Positions 54,603 to 64,000 of a DNA stretch of 64,000 nt are shown piece after piece. Under the pieces are notes generated by a model. The model made no database searches and was not told the origin of the DNA. It was given only the letters and a program-made list of their open reading frames with translations. The position numbers and the translations under genes were made by a program. The first letter of the stretch is position 1, and every line of letters begins with the position of its first letter. Origin of the DNA: Conchocele bisecta (taxonomy: Eukaryota; Mollusca; Bivalvia; Lucinida; Thyasiridae); assembly GCA_029237695.1 (NCBI GenBank), contig CM055275.1, positions 3,536,160-3,600,159 on the forward strand. The letters are read 5' to 3'.

Positions 54603-54768
54603 CACAAGAAGGGTACACTGACCTGAAAACCAATGGGATTGTCAAGTTGGTGAGCACATGGTGCAATTTGATTACGTCACATTGAATGGCGCCGCGGGCA
54701 CCAACTTTACAATCCAAGAACGTCACTTACACAAATAGCGTCACGTCCACAAATCGTTTATGAATTTT
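54603..54768 (-). CDS. Possible further 5' exon(s), structure unresolved
   Basis: Two readings are possible. One is a single exon to 54603 (KVGARGAIQCDVIKLHH ... SVYPSC), whose donor phase fits the exon at 54519. The other is two small exons separated by a 108-bp GTAAGT...TTTTCAG intron. Both end at the same GTATAT donor in phase 1. The sequence alone cannot decide. Confidence 0.25.
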
Positions 54769-55013
54769 CTATGTTTCGACAACAGAACTCGAAAATGAAA
54801 TTAAAAGTGTCCAGGATGTGTCGCTAGTTGATCAATTACTCACAGTCCATATCCGGATATAACTGTGATATGGTGGCTCGTGAGATCTCACCACCGGATG
54901 CGCATTATACATTGCAGTATAATATGCTCTCCACGACAATAGGGCCGTATGTAGTGTGTGCCCCGTGTAGCTCTTGTATGTACGTGTATCAAGAAATGGA
55001 TATGAACTGAAAT

Positions 55014-55240
55014 GTTGTTGTGACTGGGAAAATAGGGCTTATGGGTTTGCGACCAGTGTAGATCCAAATCAGCTTATATATACATGCAGTCTCATCCGAA
55101 TCTGCACTGATTACTATTAATGAAACACCTGTCAAGCTTCTGACAGCAAGATATATCGTTATACGGCTACATGAGTGTGCTATTTGATCAGGAGCTATAC
55201 TGGTGAAAAGTCTCATAAGCCCAATTTCCATAGAGTCACA
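55014..55240. repeat. GATCCAGATCAG foldback repeat, further copy
   Basis: GTGACTGGGAAAATAGGGCT and AGCCCAATTTCCATAGAGTC are the inverted ends. The interior contains GTGTAGATCCAAATCAGC. Confidence 0.65.
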
Positions 55241-55526
55241 GGCACAGATAAGTAATTGAATGTTTCCTAACCGCAACAGCGAACTGAGTGGGCCATGAAA
55301 GCGTGGATGCAGGCTTGTTTGAGAAAATACATACAGCAATGTAAAAATACGCATTGATCTTCAAATTGAGTAGTGAAAATACAGTAATAAAGTTGAAAAT
55401 GTACTTAGTCAAACTGTTTCAAATAAGTGAGTTTTTAAATTTGTTTTATTTTTTATCATTTGTTCCCTATTTAGTAAGGAAGAAAATCAATAATACATTT
55501 TAGACATAACGTATTTCTTAGAAATG

Positions 55527-55705
55527 TATGCCAAATTCGACTAGCCCGGTTCCCAAGCTGAATTTTCAGTTTTTGATCATCTAATTAGCATTATAAACAA
55601 AATGGCTACCAAATAGACAATTTTGGGCATTTTTGTTGGGACAGGCACTACTATACCATCTAAATAAATGCACATTGTTCACATGTATGGACATTAGAAA
55701 TGTCC
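55527..55705. repeat. Left inverted repeat of the 3.4-kb transposon
   Basis: It runs from TATGCCAAATTCGACTAGCC to ACATTAGAAATGTCC. Its partner is 58621-58801; similarity is lost inward of TGTCC. Confidence 0.85.
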
Positions 55706-55885
55706 TTTGAGCAATAGATCAAAGGTACAGGCTAATACAATTTGTAAAATGCCAAAAATCTATTATTATGCTAATTAGCTACAGCCATTACCAAACAAAT
55801 ACATTGTCTGCTGTAACATTATTATCATGCAGGCACTTGAGAAATGAGATGTCTGGACCTGTGTTTCGAGGGTCAAGAAAAATGA

Positions 55886-58509
55886 TTAAGACATATTTGA
55901 AGCACTTTCTTTAAGGTTTACAGGGTTACAGCTGTTTATTATTAAAATATACTGTGCAGGGAGCTCAGGTGTGGGGAAATGGGCATTTGTCCATATCATC
56001 GCTTGATAGTGTACTCTCATCAAATGGAAACGGAGCGCATCACTTGTTGGGGCCATGGCTTCTGGTTTGCCCATCTTGGAGAACAATGAATGCCGTGCTG
56101 CATCAACATAGTCTGTTCTGTGCACATTGTATATTCTGCAGACAAATGTTTCTGAAGATTTGATGGTTTCCTCTGTGAGTTCACCAATGCCAAAGTTCTT
56201 CAGCAATTCATGGTGCTCTTCGAAGATCGTCCATGATGATCGTTTGGTGTGATTCGCGATGTGTCACACCCAGTTAATGCGTGAAATGCTAGCAAGGATG
56301 CTGCTGAGCCTCTTGGTAGTTTTGTTGAAAACTGCATCAATGGGTATATACCGCCGTTTCTTAGATGTGCCCGACATCATCCAGATGCTGACATTGCATA
56401 CGTTGAAAGTGGGATACCAGAAGCAGGAGAACATCAGTGTCCCTGGAAGACACAACAATTGTATTAAACTGGCTGTGGACGGTATGCAGCACCAATCTTG
56501 TGTCCACTTCTTCATGTGTGGATTTCAGAGGTGTCAAACCAGTTGTACCTTTTGATGACTTGACATCGAGTTCCTCTCTAAATCCACCAGCAACTACAAT
56601 TTCTTTATTCTTAGGCGCCTGGGAACACAGCTAGTGACACAAAAGTGAACGGTTCTTTGGAAGAGGTACATCACGACCTTCCACAAGCCATCTGATTGGC
56701 CGTGCTGCTTTATTGCGCCGTGTTCTGGTTGTATCCTTGATGGTTTCTTCCCTGTATCTGTCGAACACAATATCAATTCTTTTTTCACGTACGTGTCGGC
56801 CAGATCTCCAAAGGTCACAGCATCATCAAGCCTAAGGCAAGATGATGTGTCATGAAGTTGAATTGTCCCGGGGACAGTCTATGTCTTCTGTTATCACGTT
56901 AGCAAGTACCGACTTGTGTCCAGTGCGTAGTGTACCATTAATTTCGGCAAGGGATACAGGGACCGGAAGATGCTCATGCTTGAAAACAGATGGCAAATCA
57001 ACAGGCCGATCCGCCTCATAGGCAGTAATTAGACGTTGGAGGACATTTCTGTTTGCCTTCAGAACAGTTTTCTTGTCTTTGTCCTTTGTGTGTTTAACCA
57101 CATCATATAAAATGACACCTGTTACGGCGTTATTACGAATGATACCACCTCCTGTTTTGCCTGTGACGTTTATCCATTCCATGGCCTGGTCAGGATTTAC
57201 TTGGCGGAACGTGTGAGCAGATCTTTTGACAACAAAATTGCCTCTTTGGAACTCTGATAAAATTGGTTCTGGAAGCTGATGCATCTCCACTAGATACACT
57301 GGACCCCATCGTGCATAGTTCAGGTGATCATACCGATTGAAGTAGGGCAACATCAGACTGAACGAGTAAAGATGGATATTCCAGATGCCATCACGCTGAG
57401 CTCGAGTGTATTGCAGCAGTATTGCGACCATGTCCATATATTGCCACCAGAAGCTGAAGTTCACATCATCAGATCTACTCTCAACTAATCCTGATCCAGA
57501 AATCTTATCAGTTCAGGAATATTCTGCGGATCGTCATCAGCAGCCATCCTGGAAATGCAAACATGGCTGTCCTCGTCCGCCTTTGCAACAAAGAAGAGAA
57601 GGCTTGACATCAGGAGACGCCACAGAGCTTGCAAAGTCAGTGTGTGTGCCCTCGAAGCTTTGTTGTATGCCTTTCCTGTCTAATTTTGACGGCGCAAGAA
57701 GAAAGCTAGTTCTGTAGCTTTTGCTTTTCTTGCATACTCATTGTCCTCCTCAGATTTGCTGAAGCATGCTTCGTCGACGGGTGCTGTGAATATTGGCTTG
57801 CATGTTCCATGATTTATACTGACAGGATGCAGCTCCTCCAGGGCATTTGGCACAATCAAGGTATGTTTTGTGGATAGCTCGATATTTTTAAGAGAAACAC
57901 CAGTTGTTTGGCCTCGTTGCCATGCTGCCATTTTAGTTGCATGAAAAGTATTCTTTCCATCAAGTGTTTCATCAAGGATGTCAATGTTATCACAGGTGTA
58001 GTGGATGAATTTATTTGCCACAATGTTTGGTGAAATGACGGCACCAGTTGCTTGGTCCAATGATTTGAGAGTGTTCTCAGCCAAGGAAGTGTCTACCTGC
58101 AGCACCTGTTCATAACTCAGGCAATGCCCTTCCTTGTTGAGTTGAATAATCGTACTAGGTATTTTGACCGTGTAGCTTGATGAAGAGTACTTACAAGACC
58201 AACATGTTTTGCAGTCCATTTCTTGCCACCACTGACGCAGTAGACTAGATTTTGTGCCACACAAGCACACAACACCGTTAAGTTTATATTTAGTATGTAT
58301 TACAAATGAAATACTAAATATATACAGTGTGTGCCAAACAATCGTGTTTCGGTAATGCACCACTGAACTGTGATCTCTTCCAAATCCGATATTACAAGTA
58401 GTATCATAAGTATAAATTCTAGCGATGATGCATTCTGAGGACCAATGCGATACGCTATATATAGTTTACTACAAGTAAAAAAGATGATAGCGCTGTTGAG
58501 GTTTGACAA
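55886..58509 (-). pseudogene. Decayed transposon protein, uncharacterised invertebrate family
   Basis: Minus-strand segments in order. About 58200-57680: a CxxC-type start and FIHYTCDNIDILDETLDGKN-TFHATK. 57464-56850: NRYDHLNYARWGPVYL, FVVKRSAHTFRQVNPDQAME, then an SVLANVI block. 56818-56420: VTFGDLADTY, IDIVFDRYREETIK, then HEEVDTRLVLH (56496-56516) and RDTDVLLLLV (DTD at 56433-56441). 56390-55886: SGTSKKRRYIPID, FVCRIYNVH, PTSDALRFHLMRVHYQ. I recognise this order from large, poorly annotated protein families in invertebrate and fish genomes. The HEExDTR...DTD block has the spacing of acidic residues in PIN/FEN-type nucleases. Breaks: stops at 57680-57682 and 56631-56633, and frame changes near 57500, 56850, 56380 and 56270. 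A cysteine-rich tail seen in relatives is absent. No name or function is assigned. Confidence 0.65.
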
Positions 58510-58620
58510 CTAATGGAATTTTGGTAATAAATGACGTCAGATGTTGGGTCAGTGACATCATATCTCTTTTGTTGTTGTTGTTATATATACTCTGTTGATT
58601 ATATCCAGGCGCTGTCTTAG

Positions 58621-58801
58621 GGACATTTCTAAGATGTAAGATACGTACATGCGAATGTGCATTTATTTAAATGGCATAGTAGTGCCTGTCCGAAGAAAGT
58701 TCCGAAAATTGTCAATTTGGCAGCCATTTTGTTTATGCTAATTAGATGGTCAAAAACTCAAAAAATTCAGCTTGGGAACCGGGCTAGTCGAATTCAGCAT
58801 A
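58621..58801. repeat. Right inverted repeat of the 3.4-kb transposon
   Basis: It runs from GGACATTTCTAAGATG to GGGCTAGTCGAATTCAGCAT. A TTAA tetramer follows two bases later (58804-58807); the left side has TTAG at a similar but not equal distance. Confidence 0.85.
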
Positions 58802-59073
58802 CCTTAATTATGTTACAAAGTCAGGTTCCAAACGTTTACTAAGAAATGCTCCTACAACCTTATACAGGGCCCTTGTCTAGAAATACGTCTATTTGTAAAA
58901 GTAAAATACTGATTAAATTTGAAATATATGGGTTGTATACTGTTTAAAGACAAAACTTATCTGGAGCTCTGTATACTAGTCGGGGACTGAATAAGTGCCC
59001 TTTGGTTGTGGCAGTCACATATTATGCTAATGAAATGTACATCATGAGACGGAAACAAGAGCCGCTCACTTAC

Positions 59074-59166
59074 TGCATGATAATACCAATCATGGTCTGA
59101 ACGTCGGACCTCAACCAGACCTGTAGATATGTCGATGTAGCATGCATCGGCACAAGCGTATATCAA
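59074..59166 (-). CDS. Exon-like island on the VPS9 strand
   Basis: The minus strand encodes LIYACADACYIDISTGLVEV followed by RRSDHDWYYHA, and ends at a near-consensus donor GCA|GTAAGTGAG. The start is uncertain because no good acceptor is evident. It could be an upstream exon of the VPS9 gene or of another gene, or chance. Confidence 0.3.
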
Positions 59167-59174
59167 CTTTATAG

Positions 59175-60808
59175 ACCTTGAGCCCCCTATGTGGGATTTT
59201 TGGTGAGTATGATTTTCGGATTAAGTAGCCTATTGTCTATCAATCCTGGTTATCTGCGCTCAAAAAGCCGCTGGATGAACCAATGGCGGGCATTTTTCAA
59301 GAAGGCCGCCAAACATAATTATATTGTTTTATTAAGGACTGTAAACTTTCAGTCTGATCAATATTAACCGGGTAAATTGCTATAATTAAGTCACAATTTG
59401 AATGTAAAATGATTTAGAATACATCTTACATTTACTTTCATCCGTAAATGGCAATATATTTCAAAATCGCTGCCGAAATAGGCTGTTTTACAACATATTT
59501 CTGCGAGTCATGTACTGTTACGAACAAATACAGACATTCATGAAGTTGAAACATATACATAGCTTTCCCTCACAAATAAATGGAAAATACAGGAGATAGT
59601 GATAGTGCAATATCCTTCCACAATTGTCGGAAAAGTCATAATGGCCGCCACAATGATCTTGTTTTGTTCTATTATTTACTGTATGGAGATGATATAAACA
59701 GCATTTCATGCACCTATTACATGTATACATACCAGTGTGAGGTATACAAATCAAATCATTTGATAATCTATACATATCCAGGTATACAATGCTGTAATTA
59801 TATATTCAACATGGCCGCCAAAATGATCAGATGTTCAATAATATTGACGATGAAGCTGCACTTTTCAGTAATTAAACAACACTAACATTGTTATGTATAG
59901 AGTGTGATATTCTGCTTACTTTCAAAGACAAATACGGATGTATTTCAATCAGTTTGAGTATTGAATAACTGTTTGAAAGTGTTTCCAAAATGGATTGACT
60001 GTTGACAAGGAATACAATTAAATGTTATTATTGGTAACGAATACACTTCTCACAATTAAGCGAGCATGATGATCATTGGCCAAGGTAGTATGTAGCATGG
60101 AATTATGAATGGCATGGCTATGCTTATTGCAAACATGCATGGATTTCTTCCACATTAAGCATCCCGCATATGTCTTCACATGTAACAATAATTTAAATTA
60201 ACCCTTGTTCATGAGTTGCAAACATTGGTAATTGCAATACATGGTAACGATATGTAATTCATGCAGTCACTGGAGTAGTCAGTTCTACATTAACCACTAC
60301 ATGTGCTGTATTTATTTTTATAATTAAACCTAATCACATACAGTTTCACCATTACCGTTAGTTTCAAGATGACCATCAACATGGTCGCTTTTACAATTAG
60401 GAGATGTGATATTTACTGATTATATGTACACTTTCTATTTAATACAGCTTAAATTTCTTAAAATAGTTGATAAAACCCATAGCCCGAGGAGGTCCCGCAT
60501 CTTGCGATAACACCAAAAATGTGCTAGCCCATGACATATACTCGAATACATGTCTCTGTTTGCTGTTGTAATGGAATATGGTTGTCCATCAGCGGTGTAA
60601 TAAATATGAAAGACAACCATAGGGATTGTTATGCGGATTCAATGCCACATATGGGTATATGGAGGCAAATACATGTATATTAGCTACAAACTATGTGTGG
60701 TATGTATGTGCTAAACATGTACAATGTAAATATAATTCTGCATTCAGTAAATAAATGTACACATGGTACATGATTATAGAGTGTTCATTATCATTAGAAT
60801 AATATTAC
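59175..60808. other. AT-rich spacer, no gene seen
   Basis: Several short frames on both strands with no recognisable motif. ATGGCCGCCA occurs twice (59640 and 59812). No foldback element was recognised, unlike most of the window. Confidence 0.4.
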
Positions 60809-60889
60809 CTGACACCAAAGAGCCAGGAAAATACACAACTGTGGTACAATGCGGCAGAAAACGCCTTCCACAAACCCGATCATTATCGC
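60809..60889 (-). CDS. Exon-like island on the VPS9 strand
   Basis: An 81-bp segment, minus strand, between acceptor TTTACGCAG and donor TCAG|GTAATA. One frame gives DNDRVCGRRFLPHCTTVVYF-PGSLVS in phase 1/1. The other frames on this strand are also partly open, and a plus-strand frame (LTPKSQENTQLWYNAAENAF...) ends at a stop at 60901, so strand and frame are not certain. Confidence 0.3.
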
Positions 60890-61535
60890 CTGCGTAAATA
60901 GTTCGAATGTCATGTAGACAATAGTTCAATTGCATAGTAAAATTCAAAAGTTAATGTGTCTCGATAGAGGCTATGTGATATTGTTTAGATGAACATTTTG
61001 ATATATTGAATAATCTGTTATGGAGATAAATTATCATTCATGGGGATTTAAACGTATATTGATGGTCCTATTATGTTGCGTGGCTATACGTGGTAGATGT
61101 GCATACTTCTTAAACTGGACTAGATTGATGTTTCAATACCACAAAATGGCATTTCAGACTACATACATACTGATATTGGCTTGTATATATAGTTATATAA
61201 TTATATGCATGATCTTGGAGGATACATACATCTTTTCAGACGTAATACATACGATTAGCCACATTTGTCAAATATTTATTTCGGCACAGTATGAAATGCT
61301 ACGACTAAATTTAAGCGATGTACTTGTATATATGAAATTTGTAATGATGCTGTTATCCGAATGTTATACAGTTATATGCCAATCGTAACTATTACAAGTT
61401 GATTACAAACCTGGATCCTACATCCGATGACGGTCATACACATTGGAACACACATGTTCTCGTATGCCACATAGTGTATTTCAGTAGTTATACAAGTTAT
61501 ACATTTTTACTATAAACATTATTTTATAAGTGCAG

Positions 61536-61589
61536 GTTCCAACTACACATTTGAATCCTGTTCCTGCTGATGACTTGGAATGGGCTGAG
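61536..61589 (+). CDS. Possible 54-bp exon
   Basis: Acceptor TTATAAGTGCAG, frame VPTTHLNPVPADDLEWAE (the only open plus-strand frame), donor GAG|GTAATT. It is small and isolated; it may be chance. Confidence 0.2.
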
Positions 61590-61675
61590 GTAATTGTCAT
61601 GGTTGCATAACTATGAAATGGACATATAGAGAAACGAACAGACATTCAATCAGCATCTGCAATGTATGTGGCTAA

Positions 61676-61922
61676 CTAATATTTGGCTATGACTGAAGAA
61701 ATGGGGTTTGTAAAATTTGCGAACAGTGTGGCTCCTGATCAAATAGCACACTCCTGTACCCTGTTAACGATATATTGTACTTGTTAGAATCATGACGAGT
61801 GTATCACTGATGGAATGGCGAACAGTACATATCTTGATCAGACTGTTGGGATACACAGGCTGATCTGGATCTACACTGGTCACAAAACCCATCAGCCCCA
61901 TATCTCCAGTCACAGCCACATA
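61676..61922. repeat. GATCCAGATCAG foldback repeat, further copy
   Basis: The ends TATGACTGAAGAAATGGGGT and CCCATATCTCCAGTCACAGC are inverted. The interior has GATCTGGATCTACACTGGTC. Close to the copy at 13005. Confidence 0.75.
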
Positions 61923-62784
61923 TACACGTGTTAGTTGCTATACGTTCATATGAACCTTTCATAAGTATCTGGCAGCGTTTAAAGTAAGAACAATGATTAC
62001 ATGTAAAATGGTTATTGCAAATTCAGTGGGTGGAGAATATATAGTTAAAACTACTTTGTTTTAACATTGCAATATATATTGTGAACACGTGTAAGTACAA
62101 TTACCATTAATACAATTAATCGACACCGAGAGAGAGTTGCATAGTGAGACAGATAGCGTAGTTATTACCATCACCAAGTAAATTAAGTAAATGCGAAGCG
62201 GACGGATAGACGGACGAACACTATAACACACTGTATCTGAAGTGTACACGGATATTGTCTAAGTAGTTGCATATGCATATTTAAACAATTTATAAGTAAG
62301 TGACAGTGCATAACATAAATGAAATTCATTATATGTAAAATTCCCATTGTAAAATGTGTGGGGTGGGGAATGGTGAAAAATACTTTGTTTTTAACATTGT
62401 ATCATAGACTGCAGACATCAGGTAATCGGCATATATGCAATTAACATGTCTAATGAACACAACTAGGTACCGTTGACAAAAAGAAAATACAAAAGTACCA
62501 TACTTTTATGGAGTTATTAAGGTAGGTGCTTTGGCATTGAAATTCAGTTGGTGGGGTAATAAAACGAGCAAAATTCTTCATCAGAATTAGCAGATATTAT
62601 TCAGTTGAACATTACTCCATTGTACATGTTGAATAGTTATGAACACATCAGAAAGCATACAAAACTGTCGTATCAGTTGTTTCTAGTGTGACGAACCGTA
62701 ACGGGGGCGAGTTGGACAGACCGTAAATACCTGGAATTGTGTGCTCCCAGCTCGTCACCTCCTTATTATGCAGCCTATAGTATT
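61923..62784. other. Spacer with a loose direct repeat
   Basis: GTAAAATGGTTATTGCAAATTC...GTGGGTGGAGAATA (about 62001) and GTAAAATTCCCATTGTAAAATG...GGGTGGGGAATG (about 62335) form a diverged duplication of about 330 bp. Each is followed by TACTTTGTTTTAACATTG or a close variant. No gene. Confidence 0.5.
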
Positions 62785-63036
62785 AGTTAACCCTTTCAAC
62801 CCTAAGGAACTGGAATGGACTGTGATATGTTAATTTTGCAACCAATCCAATCATCGCAAAATGATTTTCAGACTATTCCATTTATAAAAAGGGGGTCTTT
62901 TTTTTGTGCACAAAAATAAGAAAATTACTTTCAAACAGTGCAGATCCGGATGAGACGGCTCGTTACGAGCCGGCTCATCTGGATCTGCACTGTTTGCATA
63001 AACCGATATAGCGGCCTTTCGGGTTCAAAGGGTTAA
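62785..63036. mobile_element. TTAA-flanked MITE (CCCTTTNAACC), copy 3
   Basis: TTAACCCTTTCAACCCTAAG at the left, GGGTTCAAAGGGTTAA at the right. Opposite orientation to 41588-41842 and nearly identical through ATCCGGATGAGACGGCTCG and AACCAATCCAATCATCGCAA. Confidence 0.86.
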
Positions 63037-64000
63037 AAAGAAAGATGTTTTGCTGTGACTTTAGAGCCTTGAACAAATCAACGGTGAAGGACTCCTACCC
63101 TATACCAAATATATAAGAGGCTTTGGAATCACTATCGGAAGCGAAATGGTATTCTGTGTTGGACCTCTGCGCTGGATATTGGCAGGTCGAATTGAGGGAA
63201 GAGGCGAAGGAAAAGTCAGCTTTCACAGTGCGCAGTGGCCTATATCAGTGGCGAGTAATGCCTATGGGATTGACAGGGGCAGCACCAACATTTGAACGTC
63301 TAATGGAACGCATCTTTAAAGGATTATGCTGGAAAATTATGTTGATCTACTTAGACGATATTATTGTATATGGGAGTACATTTGTGGAAGAAGTAGAAAG
63401 GTTAAAACAGGTGTTTCAGAAACTTAGAGAAGCTGGTTTGAAGGTGAAAGGAAAGAAATGTCATTTGTTCCAGAAGAAAGTGAAATATCTAGGGCATGTA
63501 GTCAGTGAAGCAGGAGTACAAGCAGATCCGGAGAAAATAGAAGCAGTACGCAGTTGGAAGCAGCCTAGTTGTGCCAGTGAGGTGCGGAGTTTTGTGGGTT
63601 TAGCATCATATTACAGGCGTTTTATCCAGAGGTTTGCAGAAATCGCCAGGCCACTTCATAGACTAACATAGAAAGATGCAGTATTTAAATGGACCCCACA
63701 GTGTCAAGCAGCATTCGAGACATTAAAGAATAAGTTGATTAGTACGCCAATTCTTGCGTACCCACGTCAGGAAGGCCTGTATATACTGGACTGTGACGCG
63801 TGCTGTACTGAGTCAGGAACAAGACGGAAAGGAGAAGGTTATAGGCTATGCAAGCAAAGCATTGTCCAAGGCTGAGAAGCGTTATTGCGTCACTAGGCGG
63901 GAACTGTTGGCTATTGTTACGTTTGTCAAACAGTATAGACCATATTTGTATGGAGTTATCGTGCGGATCAGAACTGATCATGCAGCTTTGAAGTATTGCC
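63033..64000 (+). pseudogene. Gypsy-type retrotransposon pol fragment (RT and RNase H)
   Basis: A reverse transcriptase of the Gypsy/Metaviridae type: DFRALNKSTVKDSYPIPN, then DLCAGYWQVELREEAKEKSA, MPMGLTGAAPTFERLM and the catalytic LIYLDDIIVYG. The connection region follows (FLGHV-type KYLGHVVSEAG, SEVRSFVGLASYYRRFI), then RNase H (GYASKALSKAEKRYCVTRRE). The fragment begins at the edge of a MITE, so the protease and N-terminal RT are missing, and the right end is cut by the window. Damage: an in-frame TAA at 63114-63116, a TAG at 63669-63671, and a small deletion plus frameshift near 63800 that removes the RNase H DAS region. Non-functional copy. Confidence 0.88.

Larger units (their letters stand above)
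55501..58891 (-). mobile_element. 3.4-kb TIR DNA transposon carrying a PIN/FEN-like protein family
   Basis: Long inverted repeats bound the element. 55527-55705 matches the reverse complement of 58621-58801 at most positions: TTCGACTAGCCCGGTTCCCA, CATCTAATTAGCAT, GGACAGGCACTACTAT and AAATAAATGCACATT are shared. Outer ends TAGACATAACGTATTTCT / AGAAATACGTCTA suggest that the true termini are 55501 and 58891, with about 80 extra bases near the right end. Flanks are a split copy of the CTCCAGATAAG repeat, with a T-run at both borders. The cargo reads right to left and fills the interior. Coding plus inverted repeats argue for a mobile unit, probably now inactive. Confidence 0.75.
55345..58970. 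mobile_element. CTCCAGATAAG repeat, copy 4, split by the transposon
   Basis: Left part to 55500 (TTCAAATTGAGTAGTGAAAA ... AATCAATAATACATTT). Right part from 58892 (TTTGTAAAAGTAAAATACTG ... ACTTATCTGGAGCTC). Together they match 46251-46640, leaving 55501-58891 as the insertion. Confidence 0.72.

Noticed and set aside
55501..58891. Calling the element a Kolobok or piggyBac transposon because TTAA follows the right end
   Set aside because: TTAA is on one side only, the spacing to the inverted repeat differs, and no transposase motif of either family was seen.
61020..61388. 122-codon hydrophobic plus-strand frame
   Set aside because: It lies in AT-rich DNA, where hydrophobic codons are expected. 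No signal or motif, and no splice context.

Overview
The window is animal nuclear DNA. It has intron-split genes with GT/AG splice sites, an AT-rich background, a kilobase-scale satellite, and dozens of short foldback (terminal-inverted-repeat) elements between and inside genes. Two protein families (a sigma-class glutathione transferase and a VPS9-domain protein) and the dense SINE/MITE/Gypsy content fit a mollusc, most likely a bivalve. The species assignment is inference; nothing here proves it.

Layout. (1) About 222-8335 is a 61-bp satellite of well over 100 units. It has an internal inverted block at 1640-3041, a higher-order duplication, a decayed patch and one foreign insert. (2) 8.4-18.2 kb is gene-poor: SINE-like repeats, an ACGT-rich minisatellite (10.69-11.56 kb), a GATCAG-type array (15.56-15.96 kb) and the first foldback elements. 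(3) 17.4-26.3 kb is almost entirely nested foldback elements and a tRNA-derived SINE. (4) 26606-37454 (+) is a complete four-exon sigma-class glutathione S-transferase gene of 210 residues. Its introns (1.8, 3.3 and 5.1 kb) are full of mobile elements. (5) 37.9-43.7 kb is more foldback DNA, including two clusters of TGACGTCA motifs. (6) 43721 to at least 54519 (-) is a VPS9-domain gene. It has one very long terminal exon (about 820 codons) and two upstream exons whose splice phases match; exon-like islands continue the same strand to about 60.9 kb. (7) 55501-58891 is a 3.4-kb DNA element with inverted repeats of about 180 bp. It encodes (-) a decayed copy of a widespread but poorly characterised invertebrate protein family with a PIN/FEN-like acidic motif block. 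(8) 62785-64000 holds a TTAA-flanked MITE next to a 5'-truncated, mutated Gypsy-type reverse transcriptase/RNase H fragment that runs off the window.

Functionally, only two host genes are supported. One is a cytosolic glutathione-dependent enzyme. The other is a predicted Rab5-type exchange-factor-like protein. There is no sign that they act together. Everything else is repeat biology: at least a dozen foldback families, often nested in each other, explain most of the short open frames in the window. The strongest candidate for an under-described system is the 55.5-58.9 kb transposon. It is bounded by recognisable inverted repeats, sits inside another repeat family, and an uninterrupted copy of that host repeat lies at 46.25-46.64 kb.
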